64,000 nucleotides of DNA from Amoebidium appalachense (Eukaryota; Ichthyosporea). The stretch lies in NCBI GenBank assembly GCA_963693365.1, contig CAVNZM010000002.1, forward strand, positions 11,160,001-11,224,000, in the 5' to 3' direction. Every line of letters starts with the position of its first letter. The first letter of the stretch is position 1. The notes under the pieces were generated by a model. That model had not been told where the DNA came from and searched no databases. It saw only the letters and a program-made list of their open reading frames with translations. Positions 38,893 to 53,222 of this stretch are shown in pieces. Position numbers and translations under genes: made by a program.

Positions 38893-40447
38893 TAGTAGCT
38901 CCTGGCATGCCGCACCCCCCGTCTGGCTGCACCCTACCCAACTCAGTTAGGAGCATGATCATTTCAAACACTGGCAATGGCCCCGCCGATGTTGTTGTGA
39001 CCTACAAGCGCACCGACGGCAAGACCGAGCAGGCAACTGGAACCATTGCCGCCGGTGGCTCGCAGTCTTTCGGCATCCGCGAGTACCAGGGTGAGGGCCA
39101 GACATGGACGAGTGTGATGGAGAAGTCAGCGTGCAGGTTAGCTCCGTGGGTGGCGGCAACTCGATTGTCGCCGCACCTTTCTCCGGCGTGACTGGCATTA
39201 CTGTGGACTACAAGCTCGAGATCAAAAGTGTCCCTGCCCCCACCCCTGCTCCCGTACCTGCTCCCGTCCCTGTTCCCCCCGTTGTTCCATGTGTTGGAAG
39301 CAACGGTGGTTGCACCCCCCCACCCGTGTCAACAGCATGGTGGTTGTCAACACCGGCACCGGTCCCGCTGAGGTGGTGGTTACCTACAGGTTACCTACAA
39401 GCGTGCTGATGGCAAGACTGAGTCCGCTGTTGCCACCATTGCCGCTGATGCCGCGCAGTCTTTCGGCATCCGCGAGTACCAGGGTGAGGGCCAGACCTGG
39501 ACGAGTGTGATGGAAATCGTCAACGTGCAGTTTAGCTCCGTGGGTGCTGGTGTGTCCAACATTGCCGCCCCATTCCCCGGTGTTAACGGCATCACGGTGG
39601 ACTACAAGCTCGAGATCGAGGGTGTCCCTGCCCCCGTACCTGCTCCCGTCCCTGTTCCCCCCATTGTTCCACGTGTTGGAAGCAACCGGGTGGTTGCAAC
39701 CCCCCCTGCCCGTGTCAACAGCATGATCATTACAAACACTGGCAGCGGCCCCACCGATGTTGTTGTGGCCTACAAGCATACCGACGGCAAGACAGAGCAG
39801 GCAACCGGAACCATTGCCGCCAGTGCCTCGCAGTCTTTCGGCATCCGCGAGTACCAGGGTGAGGGTTAGACATGGACGAGTGTGATGGAGATTTTCAGCG
39901 TGCAGGTTAGCTCCGTGGGTGGCGGCAACTCGATTGTCGCCGTACCTTTCTCCGGCGTGACTGGCGTTACTGTGGACTACAAGCTCGAGATCAAGGGTGT
40001 CCCTGCCCCTACCCCTGTCCCAGTTCCCGTCCCCGAGCCCAAGCCCATCACCCTCTGCGTCGGTGCCAATGGCGCTTGCCGCCCCCCAACATACGTCAAG
40101 GGTGCCACCATCTTCAAACGCTCCGGCAACACCATCCGGCTTGTAGCCGTCTACAGCTCGACCGATGGCAAGAGGTCTGAGCGCCAGGTGTCTGTTGTTG
40201 CTGCCGGCCAGTCTGTTGTGTTTGCCCCCCGAGAGTGGCAGGAGAAGGGGGCCACCTTCACCCAGGTGCTGCGCCTGACCCACATCACTGTTGCTGTGAA
40301 TGGCCAGAGGACTGGCCGCCGCTACGTGTGTACATGGCTCCCTTCGGCACCACCGGCATCACCGAGAACATTGACCTGACCGTGAGGATGGCGGGTGCCC
40401 GTCTTGCGCTCGCACGTGGCAGGCCGGCTGCAAACATCGGCTATTAG
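38893..40447 (+). pseudogene. Tandem-repeat secreted protein, repeat and C-terminal region, decayed
   Basis: Three copies of a unit of about 384 bp (128 aa) follow one another. Each has SMIITNTGSGPTDVVV...YKRTDGKTEQATG...SQSFGIREYQGEG...V.SVGGGNSIVA.PFSGV.G.TVDYKLEI, then a linker rich in PAP and PVP. A diverged final domain follows (NTIRLVAVYSSTDGKRSERQ), with the stop at 40445. Lesions: a one-base loss near 39120, a one-base loss in the C-run near 39320, an 11-bp local duplication near 39395, a TAG at 39867-39869 where sister units have CAG, and two extra bases near 40328. No signal peptide is attached; the matching N-terminus lies at 27767. The repeats look like beta-sandwich modules on Pro spacers, as in extracellular structural proteins, but I recognise no named family. 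Confidence 0.8.
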
Positions 40448-40637
40448 ATGATTACGGAGAATGGTTTTTTTTTCAAAAAAAATGTTTAAATGCTGGACAT
40501 ATAACTATATTGGTGTATGATATACGTTAACGGTATTATTGATCGTTATTAGAGTATATAGTGAGCCAGGTGTCTTTGAAACATCACCTGGTGTGCACAT
40601 TGTATGAACACGAAATAAATGATTATCAGAGATACCT

Positions 40638-40738
40638 GTTACAACTACCTCGTGTTCAGCCTGGATGAATGTGTTACACTCCGACTGTTGAACAAGTTGT
40701 TGAGAATATGAGGCTTGCAAGTAAGACCAATGCGCGTG
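40638..40738 (+). repeat. Inverted-pair repeat, copy 1
   Basis: This segment matches the reverse complement of 43286-43374 over about 90-100 bp; shared stretches include CAGCCTGGATGAATGTGT and GAACAAGTTGTTGAGAATAT. Both copies are followed on the same side by microsatellite DNA. In one frame both copies read SLDECVT...EQVVENM.LA, so the unit may derive from a coding exon. Confidence 0.8.
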
Positions 40739-41116
40739 TGTGTAAGCATGCGCGCGCGCACACACACACACACACACAGACACACACACGCACACACACG
40801 CGCACACACATACACACACGCACGCACGCACGCACACGCACAGACGCACGCACGCACGCACGCACGCACATGCACGCTCGCACAGGCATGCATGCACGCA
40901 CACACACATGCATGCATGCACGTACGCACACACACATGCATGCACGCACGCATGCACGTACTCGCGCACACACGCACACACATACACACATACACACACA
41001 CACACAACCCAAAACACACACAAACACACACACACATGTACACACAAATTCGCACACACAAACACACACACACACACATGTACACACAAACACGCAGACA
41101 GCGTGCCTAATAGACA

Positions 41117-41153
<37 letters not shown>

Positions 41154-41575
41154 CGCCCCAAACACACACACACACACACGTGACATACACACACGCACCT
41201 ATGAAACTAATTTAATAGTATTACACACACACTCATCCACAACCCCAACAGAAGGAATGAATTTGAAATGGGAGGGGAGGGAGTTGGAAAAATCGATGTC
41301 CGCGCTGGTGGTACCCACCCCCTCCCCTCTCCCCAAGGTAGCCGCAGGGGCGGGTGAACCGACCCGGGTGAGTGGGGTGATGGGTCCCCCCTCCTCCCCC
41401 TCCCCTCCCCTCCCCCCTTCCCCCCTTCCCCCCTCCCCGCCCATGCACGTGATCATGGCCAGAGTCTCTTTTCCATCCACCAAAGTGACATGTTTTCGTT
41501 CCTTTTTTTTTTTTTTTTTTTTTTTTTGGGAGGAACTGCTTCCGTTTTGGCCACGGTGATGCATCTCCCCCCCCC

Positions 41576-41970
<395 letters not shown>

Positions 41971-42469
41971 CCCACACATACACACACATGCGACCCCTTC
42001 GTGCTGGTGCTCTCCTTCTGCCGGATGCACAGTATACGCATCGTGTTTTCTTTGGAATGTCTGTTTTTCTTGTCCTGGACCACAGAAAATGTGTACTATA
42101 ATCCATAACATCTTCCAACAACCCGTCCCCTCCCCACCTCCCCACCCCCGGGCCCCTCCCGCCTGACTCACCTCCTCCACCGCCCCCTCCCTCACCCTAG
42201 GTATACCATTTTCTAACGATGACCCCCCCCCTCCCCCCCCCCCCCCCCCCCCCCCCGCATTCCGACCCCTTCCGCCTCACTCACCTCCTCCTCCCCCCTT
42301 CCCTCACCCTGCTCATTTACAAAAGTAAATGCACGTACACAAGCACACGCAAACACAACACACACACACAACACACACAAACACACAAACACACACGCAC
42401 ACACACACGCGCGTGCGTGCGCGCGCACACACACACACACACACACGCACACACACACATGCGTGCGCG

Positions 42470-42513
<44 letters not shown>

Positions 42514-43100
42514 TGCAACGGTCAACCATTTCAAATCATGAATAAAGGGGGGCAAGGTTCTCCTGCTAACCAAGCAGTGTTCGTGTGTTTTTCTGTGAGG
42601 CGGGGAATGTATGTGTGTGTGTGTGGGTGAGTGTATCTGCATGTTCATGTCGGGTGCTCATTGCTGGTCAAAGTTTGTGCACCTCGTGTGCGCGTGTGGT
42701 ACATGCGCGTGCACGGGTATGTGTGAATTAAGTACGTGTGAAAGTGTGTGCGCGTGGGTGCATGCGCGATAAAGTGATTATAAGCGAGTGCGAGAGGAGG
42801 GGGGGGAGGGGGGGGGAGGGGGCGCAGGAGTTTTATGACCTTATGACCGTGATATAGCCCGAGTTTCAGGTGATCAAGAGTGACTTCTATTATGGGGTGG
42901 CTAGAGAAGGAATGGCAGTTGTGTCTCGTAGATTTAGCGTGATGCCATGGGTTCACAGCATTAGCTTTTAGCCTTTTTTGGCAACTGGCAGAAATCCAGT
43001 TCTCTCACCTCACCTCACCGCGGCTGCCCTTTCGATGCACCGCTGCTCAGTGCTCACCCGGCGCCGCGGTAAAGAAGTCCTATTAGTTCATATGTTATGT

Positions 43101-43184
<84 letters not shown>

Positions 43185-43285
43185 GTGTGCATGTCTCTAT
43201 GTGTGTGCGCGCCCGTGTGTGTTTGTTCGTGTGTTCGTGTGTGCGCGCATGTGCGCGCATGTGTGCGTATGTGTACGTTCGCTTT

Positions 43286-43374
43286 GGCCTTACCTGCAAG
43301 CATCATATTCTCAACAACTTGTTCACCAGTCATTGTTACACATTCATCCAGGCTGAGCACCAGGTAGTTACAAC
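43286..43374 (-). repeat. Inverted-pair repeat, copy 2
   Basis: Partner of 40638-40738, in the opposite orientation 2.6 kb away. It has GGTGAACAAG where copy 1 has TGTTGAACAAG, plus scattered substitutions, so the copies are not recent. The reading frame SLDECVTMTGEQVVENMMLA is open here. Confidence 0.8.
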
Positions 43375-43604
43375 CGATAGTGGGCCTCAATGTTTACGTT
43401 TGGGAAATGTATGTAAACCTCTGCGAAATCTTAGTACGATATATGATCAGGTTATCTGATACAGTCATATGATGACAGCCTATGGGGTGGGTAGGTCCCC
43501 CCCCCCCCCCCCCCCCTCCCCCCCCTCCCCCCCCCCCCCCCCCCCCCCCCCCCTTCCTCCTCCGTGGGGATCTGGAGGACCCACCTGTCCAAAGGGGTAG
43601 GTGG

Positions 43605-43656
<52 letters not shown>

Positions 43657-43910
43657 AACGTACTACTACCCCCCTCCCCGTTTCAAATCAAGAATCCCAC
43701 CCCACCCCCCAAAAAACAAAAACAAAAACAAAAAAACAACAAAACACACACACACACACACACACATACGTACACAACTTATACCACTACCACCACCTTC
43801 ACGACCACACGCACACACACATACATGCAACACACGGACACAGACCTCCCCGCCAATGGGCCAAGCCTGGAGTCTTCGAGTACGGTTTTTTGGTTATCGC
43901 ATCACCAGGC

Positions 43911-43978
<68 letters not shown>

Positions 43979-44318
43979 GGCACGTGCGCGTGCGCGCGCA
44001 CACACCGTAGCACGTGATCACACACGCCCAAGCACACATGTTCCCCCCCCCCCCCCCCCCCCCTCCCCTCCCCTCCCCCCGCCCCCCCACACAACACACG
44101 TGCACACACACACACAGTGACTACTAGTTTAACCTAAATTTGACGATGTTTCATGCATGATTCATCGGTATACGTTCATTCTTTGCCGGCAATAGAAACC
44201 GTGCATGTAACACCCAGATATCCAAATATAATAAAGTATAGTGAGCCTCAATCAGCTAATCACCAGCAACCTTGCGCTGAGCACCAGCAACCTTGCGTTG
44301 AGTCTCAACAGCTAACAG

Positions 44319-44360
<42 letters not shown>

Positions 44361-44902
44361 ACCCACCCACTCCACTCTGCCGACTGCCCAGCCGTCTCGA
44401 CACACCATGATGCATGACGTACACAGATGTACATACATACTTTTTATTTTAACATTTTAGCAAGTACACACGTACATGTGTGTCCGCTAACTGTTTGTTC
44501 ATATTTGATCGAAACAAAATATATAAAAGTAACAAAACAGCCAAAACATGACCGTTAAACGAGAAGGAAAAAAACCGCCGGGTCACTCAGGGCCGTGACC
44601 AAGCCCCTACCTACTATTCCAACACTATGTATTGCATAGGGGTGGCCCATTCGCACCAGCCCACCATATCCGCCCTTTCTGGTTACATACACACTATCAG
44701 GGCCTATCAGCATAAAAACCTGCCCTCATGATTCGTATGTGGGAAATACATGGGAAGATGTTCAAGAATACTGACACACGGACAACACATTCAGACAAAC
44801 GAAGCACACCCAACCCATACCCATTTTACACACTGCCAAACATTAAACATGCATGACCACCACTATTGGCCAACACAACCATATTCTTCACACACAAAAG
44901 AC

Positions 44903-44954
<52 letters not shown>

Positions 44955-45033
44955 CAACAACAAAAAAAAGCAAAAAAAAACAAAAAAAAACAGCTATACA
45001 CCCACATATCACCGATATCCCCCCAGAGTGACT

Positions 45034-45365
45034 CTACGTCAGGCTCTCCTCCTCGGTCATAGTCTTCTTGATTCTCAGGAGGATGCTAGTCATCCATGCG
45101 TCCAGCCGTGTCATGTTGTCGTACTCTGCTACCACGTTGGTGAACTTCTCTACGTCCTCGTCCTCCATCGCCTGCAGCAGGTCCTGCATTAAATTTTAAC
45201 AGGGTTAGTTCATTGGGTCGCCTTTCAATTAGTAGTGTCAGTTCACTGGGGCGCGGCACAAACAGAACCAGCAAGCGGTAAACCTGGTGCGCACCTATGA
45301 CACACACCCACTACCATTGTGGCACAAGGGAAACAAAAAACATGAGGAAAAAAGGAATGCCCCCC

Positions 45366-45396
<31 letters not shown>

Positions 45397-46343
45397 ACCC
45401 ACCCACACAAACACACACACGCGCGCGTACACAAACCACCACCACCACCACCACCAAAAAAAAAAAAAAAAAGAAAAAGAAAAAAGCCATCCACCACTAC
45501 CGCCACCCAAGCATACTCACCCCCACCCACTCATTCACACGCCAACACAAAATAATTGGGGAGGGAAAAAAAAAAAGAAGAAGAAGAAGAAGGAAAAAAA
45601 AAATACATCATAGTAACAACATTATAATAAATACACACACGCACATGCACACACACATTCACACACACACACACCTATAAACATTCATAAAAGAACAGAG
45701 CAAAAAGAATGATCCATAACACACCTCCAAAAACTTGCACTCCCTCTGGTCTTGGAAGCTTGGGAACTGCTCCTTGTATCTGTCAACCGCCCGTCGTGCC
45801 GTCAGAATGTCCTGTGTGTGTGTGTGTGTGTGTGTGTACAAGTGAGCACGTATGTGTGTGCGTGTGTGTCTGTTTGTTGTGTGGTGCACGGACGTGTGCT
45901 TGGATGTTCGTATGTGGCTGTGCTTGTCTTGGCCGGAATAAGGAGGAGGAGGAAAGGGGGGGAGGGGGGAGGAAGGGGGGGAGGGAGGGAGGGGGGAGGG
46001 GGAGGGGGAGGGGGGGGACAGATGCCGTAAGTGTCAAACTTGCAGGCAAGTGCATCACGCGCCAAGCACGAGTTATAATGGTATGTGGGTGTTCGCCTGA
46101 GTGCCATAAGCATGTGAGTGGATGAGGACGTATGTGTGCTGCCACCCCCAAAAGTGCATGGGGCCTGGCTGGCATCTACATGCGGCATACCATTTTCCCA
46201 GTGTCAGCAACGGCATATCAAGCAATGCGTGGCTTTTTGTGTGCATATCCCCCTCCCCCCCCCCCCCCCCCCCCCCCCCGGGAGTTCCCGGCGCCATTCG
46301 ACACACAACAAAAGGATACACACAAACTGACATGCCGTTTCCA

Positions 46344-46395
<52 letters not shown>

Positions 46396-46920
46396 AAAAA
46401 AAAAAAGTTCTTAAAGCCCATTCAACTCCACCGGTTCTTTGTGAGTACGTACGTGCCAGCCTTCTTTTTACCTCCCTATGCCTTCCCGACGTGTGTGAAC
46501 ACGTGATAGTGTGCACACATCTGATGTGGCCGTGTGTGTTCGTCTATGTGCGCACATGTCTGTGTGCATGTGCACGGGCATGTGCGTCGGTCTGTTGGCT
46601 ACATTTATGCCATTGTGCCATGGTGCCAACACGCATATCTGTGTGTGTGCGCGCGCATGTGCGTGTGCATGTGCGTGTGCCTGTGCGTGTGTGTGTGCAT
46701 GTGCATGTGCGTGAGCGTGTGCGTGTGTGCGTGTGTTTGTGACTGTCTAATTAGTATTCCTCCCCAAATCTCTCTGTGTGATACACACACATCTGCATGC
46801 ACGTATGCGTGTGCATGTTCACGTACCCCCGAGCACATGTGGCACAGGCCAGCCTTGAGGTAGTACTCCTTGGCCCCCCACTTGAGCAGATTGTTGTCGA
46901 TGCTCTGTGCTGCAACCTGG

Positions 46921-46962
<42 letters not shown>

Positions 46963-46964
46963 GG

Positions 46965-46995
<31 letters not shown>

Positions 46996-47983
46996 GGGGG
47001 GGGGAGGGGAGGGAGGAAGGGAGGAAGAGAGAGATTGGGGGGAAAGGAGGGAGGGGGGGAAGGGGAGGAGGGAGGAAGGGACGGAGAGAGAGATGGGGGG
47101 AAGAGAGGGAGGGAGGGAGGGAGGGGGGAGGGAGGGAGGGGGGGATGGAGGAGGAGGGAGGGTGGGTGGGTGGGTGGGAAAGGGGGAGGGAAAGGGGGGG
47201 AGGGGGGGAAAGAGGGAAAGGCAGGGGGTGAGCGACAAAAGGGAAAGAGAGAGAGGAGCGGAGAGAGAAAGGGGAGTGTGGAGTAAGGGCGGGAGAGTGA
47301 GGATGATAAGGCGAGCGGGAGACACGGGAAAGGGGACAGGGGAGACGGGTAAGATCGATGTGCGATAGGTAAACATTTATACAAATGAGAAGGTAGTGGG
47401 GTGTGATTGGTGTGTTTGGTTGTTGTGCTTGTGGGTGTACGGCTGTGTGTGCTCGGTGGTGACCATGGTGGTGGTTGTGGTGGTGGCGGCGATATAGGCG
47501 AGAGGAGAGGGGGGGAAGGGGGGGACAAGGGAAGGGTGGCGGGTGCTGGTATACTAACCGAAGATGTGACACGACAAAACAAATATTTGTGCACATCCTC
47601 TTTGGACCCCACCCCCCCACCCCCCCGGCTCTTCATTATCCACGCACACACAGACACATGCACAGACAGGCACCCCTCCCCCCGCCCCCATCACACCCGC
47701 ACGGGCACACGGACCTGTCATCCACCCCATACTGATACGATTGGTGACCGCTGGCAGTGGCGTAGATTTGCGTGTGTGCCCGCGAGCGCGCGCGCGTGTG
47801 TGTGTGTGTTGTGTGTGTGTAACATGGAGGGGGGGGGGGGGGGGGGGGGGGGGGGAAGACAATACCTTTTCGTATATTTCGATTGCTCGGTCGTACTTTT
47901 CAAGCTGGGCAGAGTACTGTGCCACCTTCAAGAGGGCCTTGTTTGCAGAGCTGTGTGTGTGCATGAGGTTTGTGTAGTGTTGG

Positions 47984-48080
<97 letters not shown>

Positions 48081-48126
48081 ATGTGTGTGTGTGTGTGTGT
48101 GCCTGAGGTTTGTGGATGTGTTGGTA

Positions 48127-48168
<42 letters not shown>

Positions 48169-49382
48169 ATGCACTCCCCACACACACACCCACACACACA
48201 ATAAAAAAAAAGCCCCACCCACCCACCCACCCATACCCCCCCCACCCACCCCCCCTTCCCCCCCCCCAAAAAACACATACACACAGACACACACACACGC
48301 CCCTCCTTCCCTCCTGCCCAGCCCCTCCAACCCCTGTCCAGCCACTCCCCCCTCCCCCCCCCCCCCCCCCCCAAAACCCACCCGCCCACATGCACACAGC
48401 CACAAACCTATCTCCCCCCCCCCTCCTTCCTCCCTGCCCAGCCCCCCTCCCCCCCCCCCCCCAAAAAAAAAAAAAAAAAAAAAAACCCACCCACCCACCC
48501 ACCCACACCCAACTACCCACCCACGAACCCCCCCCCCTTCCCCCCCCCCCCCCACACCAAACCACTCCCCCCCCCCCCCCCCCCCCCCCCTTCCCCTTTT
48601 CCCTCCCCCTCCCTTTTCCCTCCCCCCCCCCCCCTCCCCCAAAAGAAAAAACCCCCGTCCTGCCACCACCACCATCAGCCCCCCCCCCCCATCCCCACCC
48701 ACCCACCCACCCACCCACCCCCCCACGCACCCACGCACGCACCTGTTTTGGTCCTCCCCCAGGAACCAGTCAGCAGCCTGGCTGTAGGCCTCACATGCCT
48801 TCTCCAGGTCCACTATGTCGGTCTCGTAGATCTCCGCTATCACCATCTCTTGCTGCGCACATATGCATCAGAGATCGCCATCTAATCGGGATCTAATCGG
48901 TAATGATTGATCCACCAATAGCAGGGTGCGTTAAGATTACACTAGCCTCAAGAGCTTAGCCCACAGGGCCCCGCTGAGACTATACTAGAACTTTCCAGTA
49001 AATAAAAAAAAAGTGAAACAATAGAATGTCATTGAATTTTGGAACGCAGCAATTTTGTTCCTGGTATATATTTACCGGCGAGGCGCGGGTGCACACTTGT
49101 GCCCATTTGCACTTTTGTGCTGAAACCTGCAATTGAGTACGTGTGCACGATGATCTAGGCAATATTGGCTCCAGGCATACACGTACACTTGTTCTACTAC
49201 GTATATTAGCGTCCAGTAACACATAGTGTAAAGTGTGTGTATGTGTGGTTTGCGTCCGCACTTGAGCGCACATGCACGCATGTTTGTGTCTTTGCGGGTG
49301 CAGGCGGGCGTGTGTGCACGTCCGTGTGTACGCATGTTTTTGCATGCATCCATGCGGGCGGCACGCGCACGCGCACGCGCAC

Positions 49383-49423
<41 letters not shown>

Positions 49424-49565
49424 GCTCTGTGACCCACCTTGGCGGCCATAGTAAACTTGCCCATGTCAGTGTAGCACTCCACCGCCTGTGTGAGTGCAAC
49501 AACGGCCCCTGAAGAAAATCCATGTGTAAGTTGATAATAGAAGGAATGGTGGTGGTGGTGGTGGT

Positions 49566-49618
<53 letters not shown>

Positions 49619-50002
49619 TTTGGGAAGAGGGGGGGGGGGGGGGGGGGTAATGCTGCACACATACGGATTTTAAGCTTACAACAGAAGTTGGGAAGGTCAA
49701 GGGGGGGAGGGGGGAGGGGGGGGGGGGGACGAGGGAGAACGATAGAAGTCAGGATAACTCGTTCAACAACAAACATAATCAGAAGTAATACTAGAAGCTC
49801 GACCAACATCCCATTGGGGCTAAGTGCCATTTACTGCAGCCTACATATGTGACTACTATTACAAGAAGAGTCGAACAAAAACCTCGATGGTTTTCGTTTT
49901 GCCGTGACATCGTAATGGCTCACTTCAAATAGGCAAACTGTGACAAATATGGCATATGCAATCCGACCTTGCAGCACTGGTGTTGATCCAAACTGCACTC
50001 AC

Positions 50003-50040
<38 letters not shown>

Positions 50041-50226
50041 CCACACACACACACCCCTCCCCCCACCCCTCACCCATGGCCCTCTTCTTCCCAAAACCCA
50101 TACATACAGAGGCAGACAGGCAGTTAGGTAACAGGCAGGCACACACACACAATTCAAGGGACACACACACAGACACACAAACACACACAGGCAAGCAGTT
50201 AGGCATGCAGACAACACATACACAAC

Positions 50227-50291
<65 letters not shown>

Positions 50292-51188
50292 GGAAAGGCA
50301 GGAAGGACACCCACCCACCCACCCACCCACCCACCCACCCACCCACCCACCCACACACACGCACGCACGCGCGCGCACAGCACGTACCGTCAGCCCAGAC
50401 CTTCTTGTATGCGGTTGCTGCATTGATGTAGTTTGTGGCCGACTCGTGTTTGCTGCCTTCCTTCTGCAGCTCTGCTACCCGGGTGAAACAGTCTCCTGCC
50501 TCCCGCCCTGCCCCACACACAGGGTTAGCAACACAACCACTATACTATCCTCCTCCCCCCTCCCTCCCCCCCCCCCCCCCAGCCATCCCTCCCTCTCTTG
50601 CCCACCTCCCCCCCCCCCCCCCCCCCCCCTCCCCTTTCCCTTACCCTCCTCTTCTTCAAACGACACACAACAACACCCGGCCCGGTCGACGCCTCTTGCT
50701 AACTGAAAGCCCACCCGAGTGAAGAGTTCAAAGGAGGCATCATGTCGACAGCATAAAATAAGCAATACAGACACCATCGTAGAGTGATCTTAAACCATGG
50801 CGAAGGAAACGCGGGAGTGTACAAGTGGTATGTAGTGCGTGTGTCTTTGCTCTTCTGTACGTTCTACTAAGCACACATATGTCTTTGTACACCATAAGAG
50901 GTGCTTGCCTGTTTGCATGAGTTTGTGACTGAGTGCATGTTGGTGTGCAAAAAAAGATTGGGGGGAGGGCGGGCAGGAAGAGAGAGGGGAGGGGGGAGGG
51001 GGGGAGGGGACCAGCAAGCACATACACTTCTTGGCCATTTTGTACGCATTTGCAGCCTTTGTGAAGAGGTCTGCCGCCTCCTCGGTCTTGTTGCCGCCAC
51101 CAAAAAATGAGAAGAAACCCCCCCCACCCTGCAGCTTTTTCTCTGCCTGCTGCACAAACTGCTGCGCCTTGTCCTCCTGTGTTGCCAT
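45034..51188 (-). CDS. NAPA: Alpha-SNAP (NSF attachment protein)
   Basis: Eight exons join in phase: 51188-51026, 50507-50388, 49508-49438, 48852-48743, 47950-47866, 46916-46827, 45811-45725 and 45183-45034 (TAG), giving 291 residues, the normal family length. Hallmarks are ANAYKMAKKW near residue 55, SKHESATNYINAA, CYTDMGKFTMAAK, AEIYETDIVDLEKA, NKALLKVAQYSAQLEKYDRAIEIYE, and the C-terminus DAWMTSILLRIKKTM ending in ESLT, where the penultimate leucine corresponds to the residue that stimulates NSF ATPase. The protein is all-helical with TPR-like repeats and recruits NSF to cytosolic-face SNARE complexes for disassembly after membrane fusion. The Gly-rich loop near residues 20-32 (GGGGFFSFFGGG) matches the membrane-inserting Phe-containing loop of SNAPs. 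Introns hold (GT)n, (CA)n, (CCCA)n and poly-G/C. No lesion is seen. Confidence 0.95.
47986..48170. repeat. (GT)n microsatellite in alpha-SNAP intron
   Basis: GT runs at 47986-48077, 48084-48100 and 48131-48168 in the intron between exons 4 and 5. A C/CA-rich segment follows (48180-48740), so the two halves of the intron have opposite strand bias and could pair within the transcript. Confidence 0.9.
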
Positions 51189-52220
51189 TCTGTCTACCTG
51201 TGTGTGTTTTCATGGGCGTAACAAGGGACAGCCAAAACGGCCATCCAGGCGAGGGGGGGGGGGGGGGGGGGAGCATATATTGACAGGGTCATGAAAAGAA
51301 AAGCGAGAAGGGACATAGCTGTTTAATTGTGTGTGTGTCTCCACAGTTCATAAGTGTACTTTTCTTTGAGAACCGAGAAGAAGGAACAAAGTATAAGGAA
51401 AGAAGGCCGGCGCAGGGTGAGTGGGAGAAGGGGCAAGCAGATGGCAAGAGGGGGGGAGGGGGGGGGGGGGGGGGAGGCACTGGAAGAACATGAAGAGAAG
51501 ATCCAATTCACCAAAACAAGCATGCACGTAATAATTGTACCTGCACGTTAAGATTTGGTTTCATACGTGGGTATTGCAACGCATGACACCACACGCTTGG
51601 CTTTCTGAACAGAATCTAGTCGTTTCTACCCTGGTTGAGATCAGTGCCTGTGCAGGGTGTGTGTCCATGTAGATCTAGAGCAAAGTTGTTTCTCCTAATC
51701 GGCACTTGCGTTTCTCCGTGCATAACATGCAATACAGGTCTTTAACAGCCCCAGAGTGTCACATCGATAGCGGGATTTTACAACCCAATCTTCAACGATC
51801 AAACATGATGCGTTGTCGAGTGGAATATTACAAACCCAGTCTCCACGCCAACACGTATTGGCCACACATACACAGGGTATACCAAGCAGTATAATTCACA
51901 ACCACATGCACCTTGCTCACGGGCACCAGCCCCTTCTGTTGTGTCTTCTATATATAGAGATGCCTAAAAAAGAAGTCAGCTCTGGTTTGCCACCTTATTT
52001 TTTTTTTTTTTTTGCTTTTGTGTGACGCGAGTGTGCCGGGCAGTTGGCCAAGCCAATTTGTTGACGTAAGAAGCTATTTTTAGAGCACGGTTTCATTGGC
52101 AAGATCATTTTGGCGCCACTACCATATAAGGCTACACGTATGCTCTAGCTATTAGCTGATGTACAGTAGATTGGACATGATTAGCGCAAAATCCCCCCCC
52201 CCCCCCCCCCCCCCCCCCCT
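51189..52220. other. Spacer upstream of alpha-SNAP
   Basis: The alpha-SNAP promoter should lie in the first few hundred bases. G-runs sit near 51252-51270 and 51451-51475. No gene is supported; ORFs here are short and unlike known proteins. Confidence 0.55.
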
Positions 52221-52239
52221 TCGTAAACGAACACCCAGC

Positions 52240-53222
52240 GGGGCTAAGTTTGGGGGCACACTTTACCGCAGATGCTACCCGTCCCGCAAAGCGTGTGGGC
52301 CGGACGGCATCCCTATGGCACTACTTAAGGTACTCATTCCACCCCGCCCCGAGAAAGACGAACAGCGTGGCCCGCCGCCACCCCTTACGTGTATTCTTAG
52401 CGAATTGTTTAGCTGGTATTCTGATGTCGGTAAAGTGCCCTCGGAGTGGCTGGACACCATAGTGTTTCCCATCAAGAAAACGGTTGCACGGGGTCCCATT
52501 CACGAATTTCGCCCTATCACACTTACGTCCGTCTTTCGCCGATTGTTCGAAAGTGGCCTTCTACAGGCCTTTTCTCGTAATCCCACCCTTAAGCAGGCTT
52601 CCCAGCTGAGCCCACTTCAGATCAGGCGGCGTTTCGGAATCTTACGCTCAAATTCTCACACTACACAACGCAACCCAAGGTGATACCGAGCACCTCGAGC
52701 TCGTCTTTATCGACTTCAAGAATGCGTACGACACGGTCGACCTCCCTCGCTTGTGGGCCAAGTTGGCCACCCGCGGTGTCCCATCCCAAATGGGTCGGCT
52801 ACTGGCAGCTATGTTTACGTTTACGCGCGGACGGGCGGTGGTTAATGGGCGGCCGTCCCCCCGGGATTTACCCGCACGCGCGGGGTACTACAGGGGTCCC
52901 TGCTAAGCCCACTTCCGTCAACCTGTATATTGACGATTTGGCTGACGCCTTTTCTGCGGCACAAATTGACGGGGGGTTGCCTTCCAAGGCCCCACCCGCC
53001 CTCTTTTTCGCCGACGATATTGTGCTTATGTCATCCGATCCTATCGAATTACGGCAATATATACGTGTGGTTGAACACTGGTGCCAGCGTAATGATATGA
53101 AGGTTAACGTGTGTTCCCTTTTATCAAAATCCATCCCAATCTGGGACGACGATTGTATTTTCGGCAGTCCCCTCCCTCGCCCAATCGAATGCAAGTATTT
53201 GGGGATTCCGGTGGACGAATGA
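52240..53222 (+). pseudogene. Frameshifted reverse transcriptase domain
   Basis: Frame one has the finger motifs ACGPDGIPMALLK, VPSEWLDTIVFPI and FRPITLTSVFRRLFE. A shift near 52620-52680 leads to frame two with palm motif A, FIDFKNAYDTVD, continuing to VVNGRPSP. Another shift near 52850-52900 leads to frame three with LYIDDLADAF and motif C, FFADDIVLMS (catalytic DD at about 53012-53017), ending at a stop at 53220-53222. The order of motifs is that of non-LTR retrotransposon RTs. At least two frameshifts make it inactive. Confidence 0.85.

Noticed and set aside
46605-47663. 352-codon minus-strand Pro/Ser-rich ORF
   Set aside because: It covers an alpha-SNAP exon (46916-46827) and the purine-rich intron next to it; not an independent gene.
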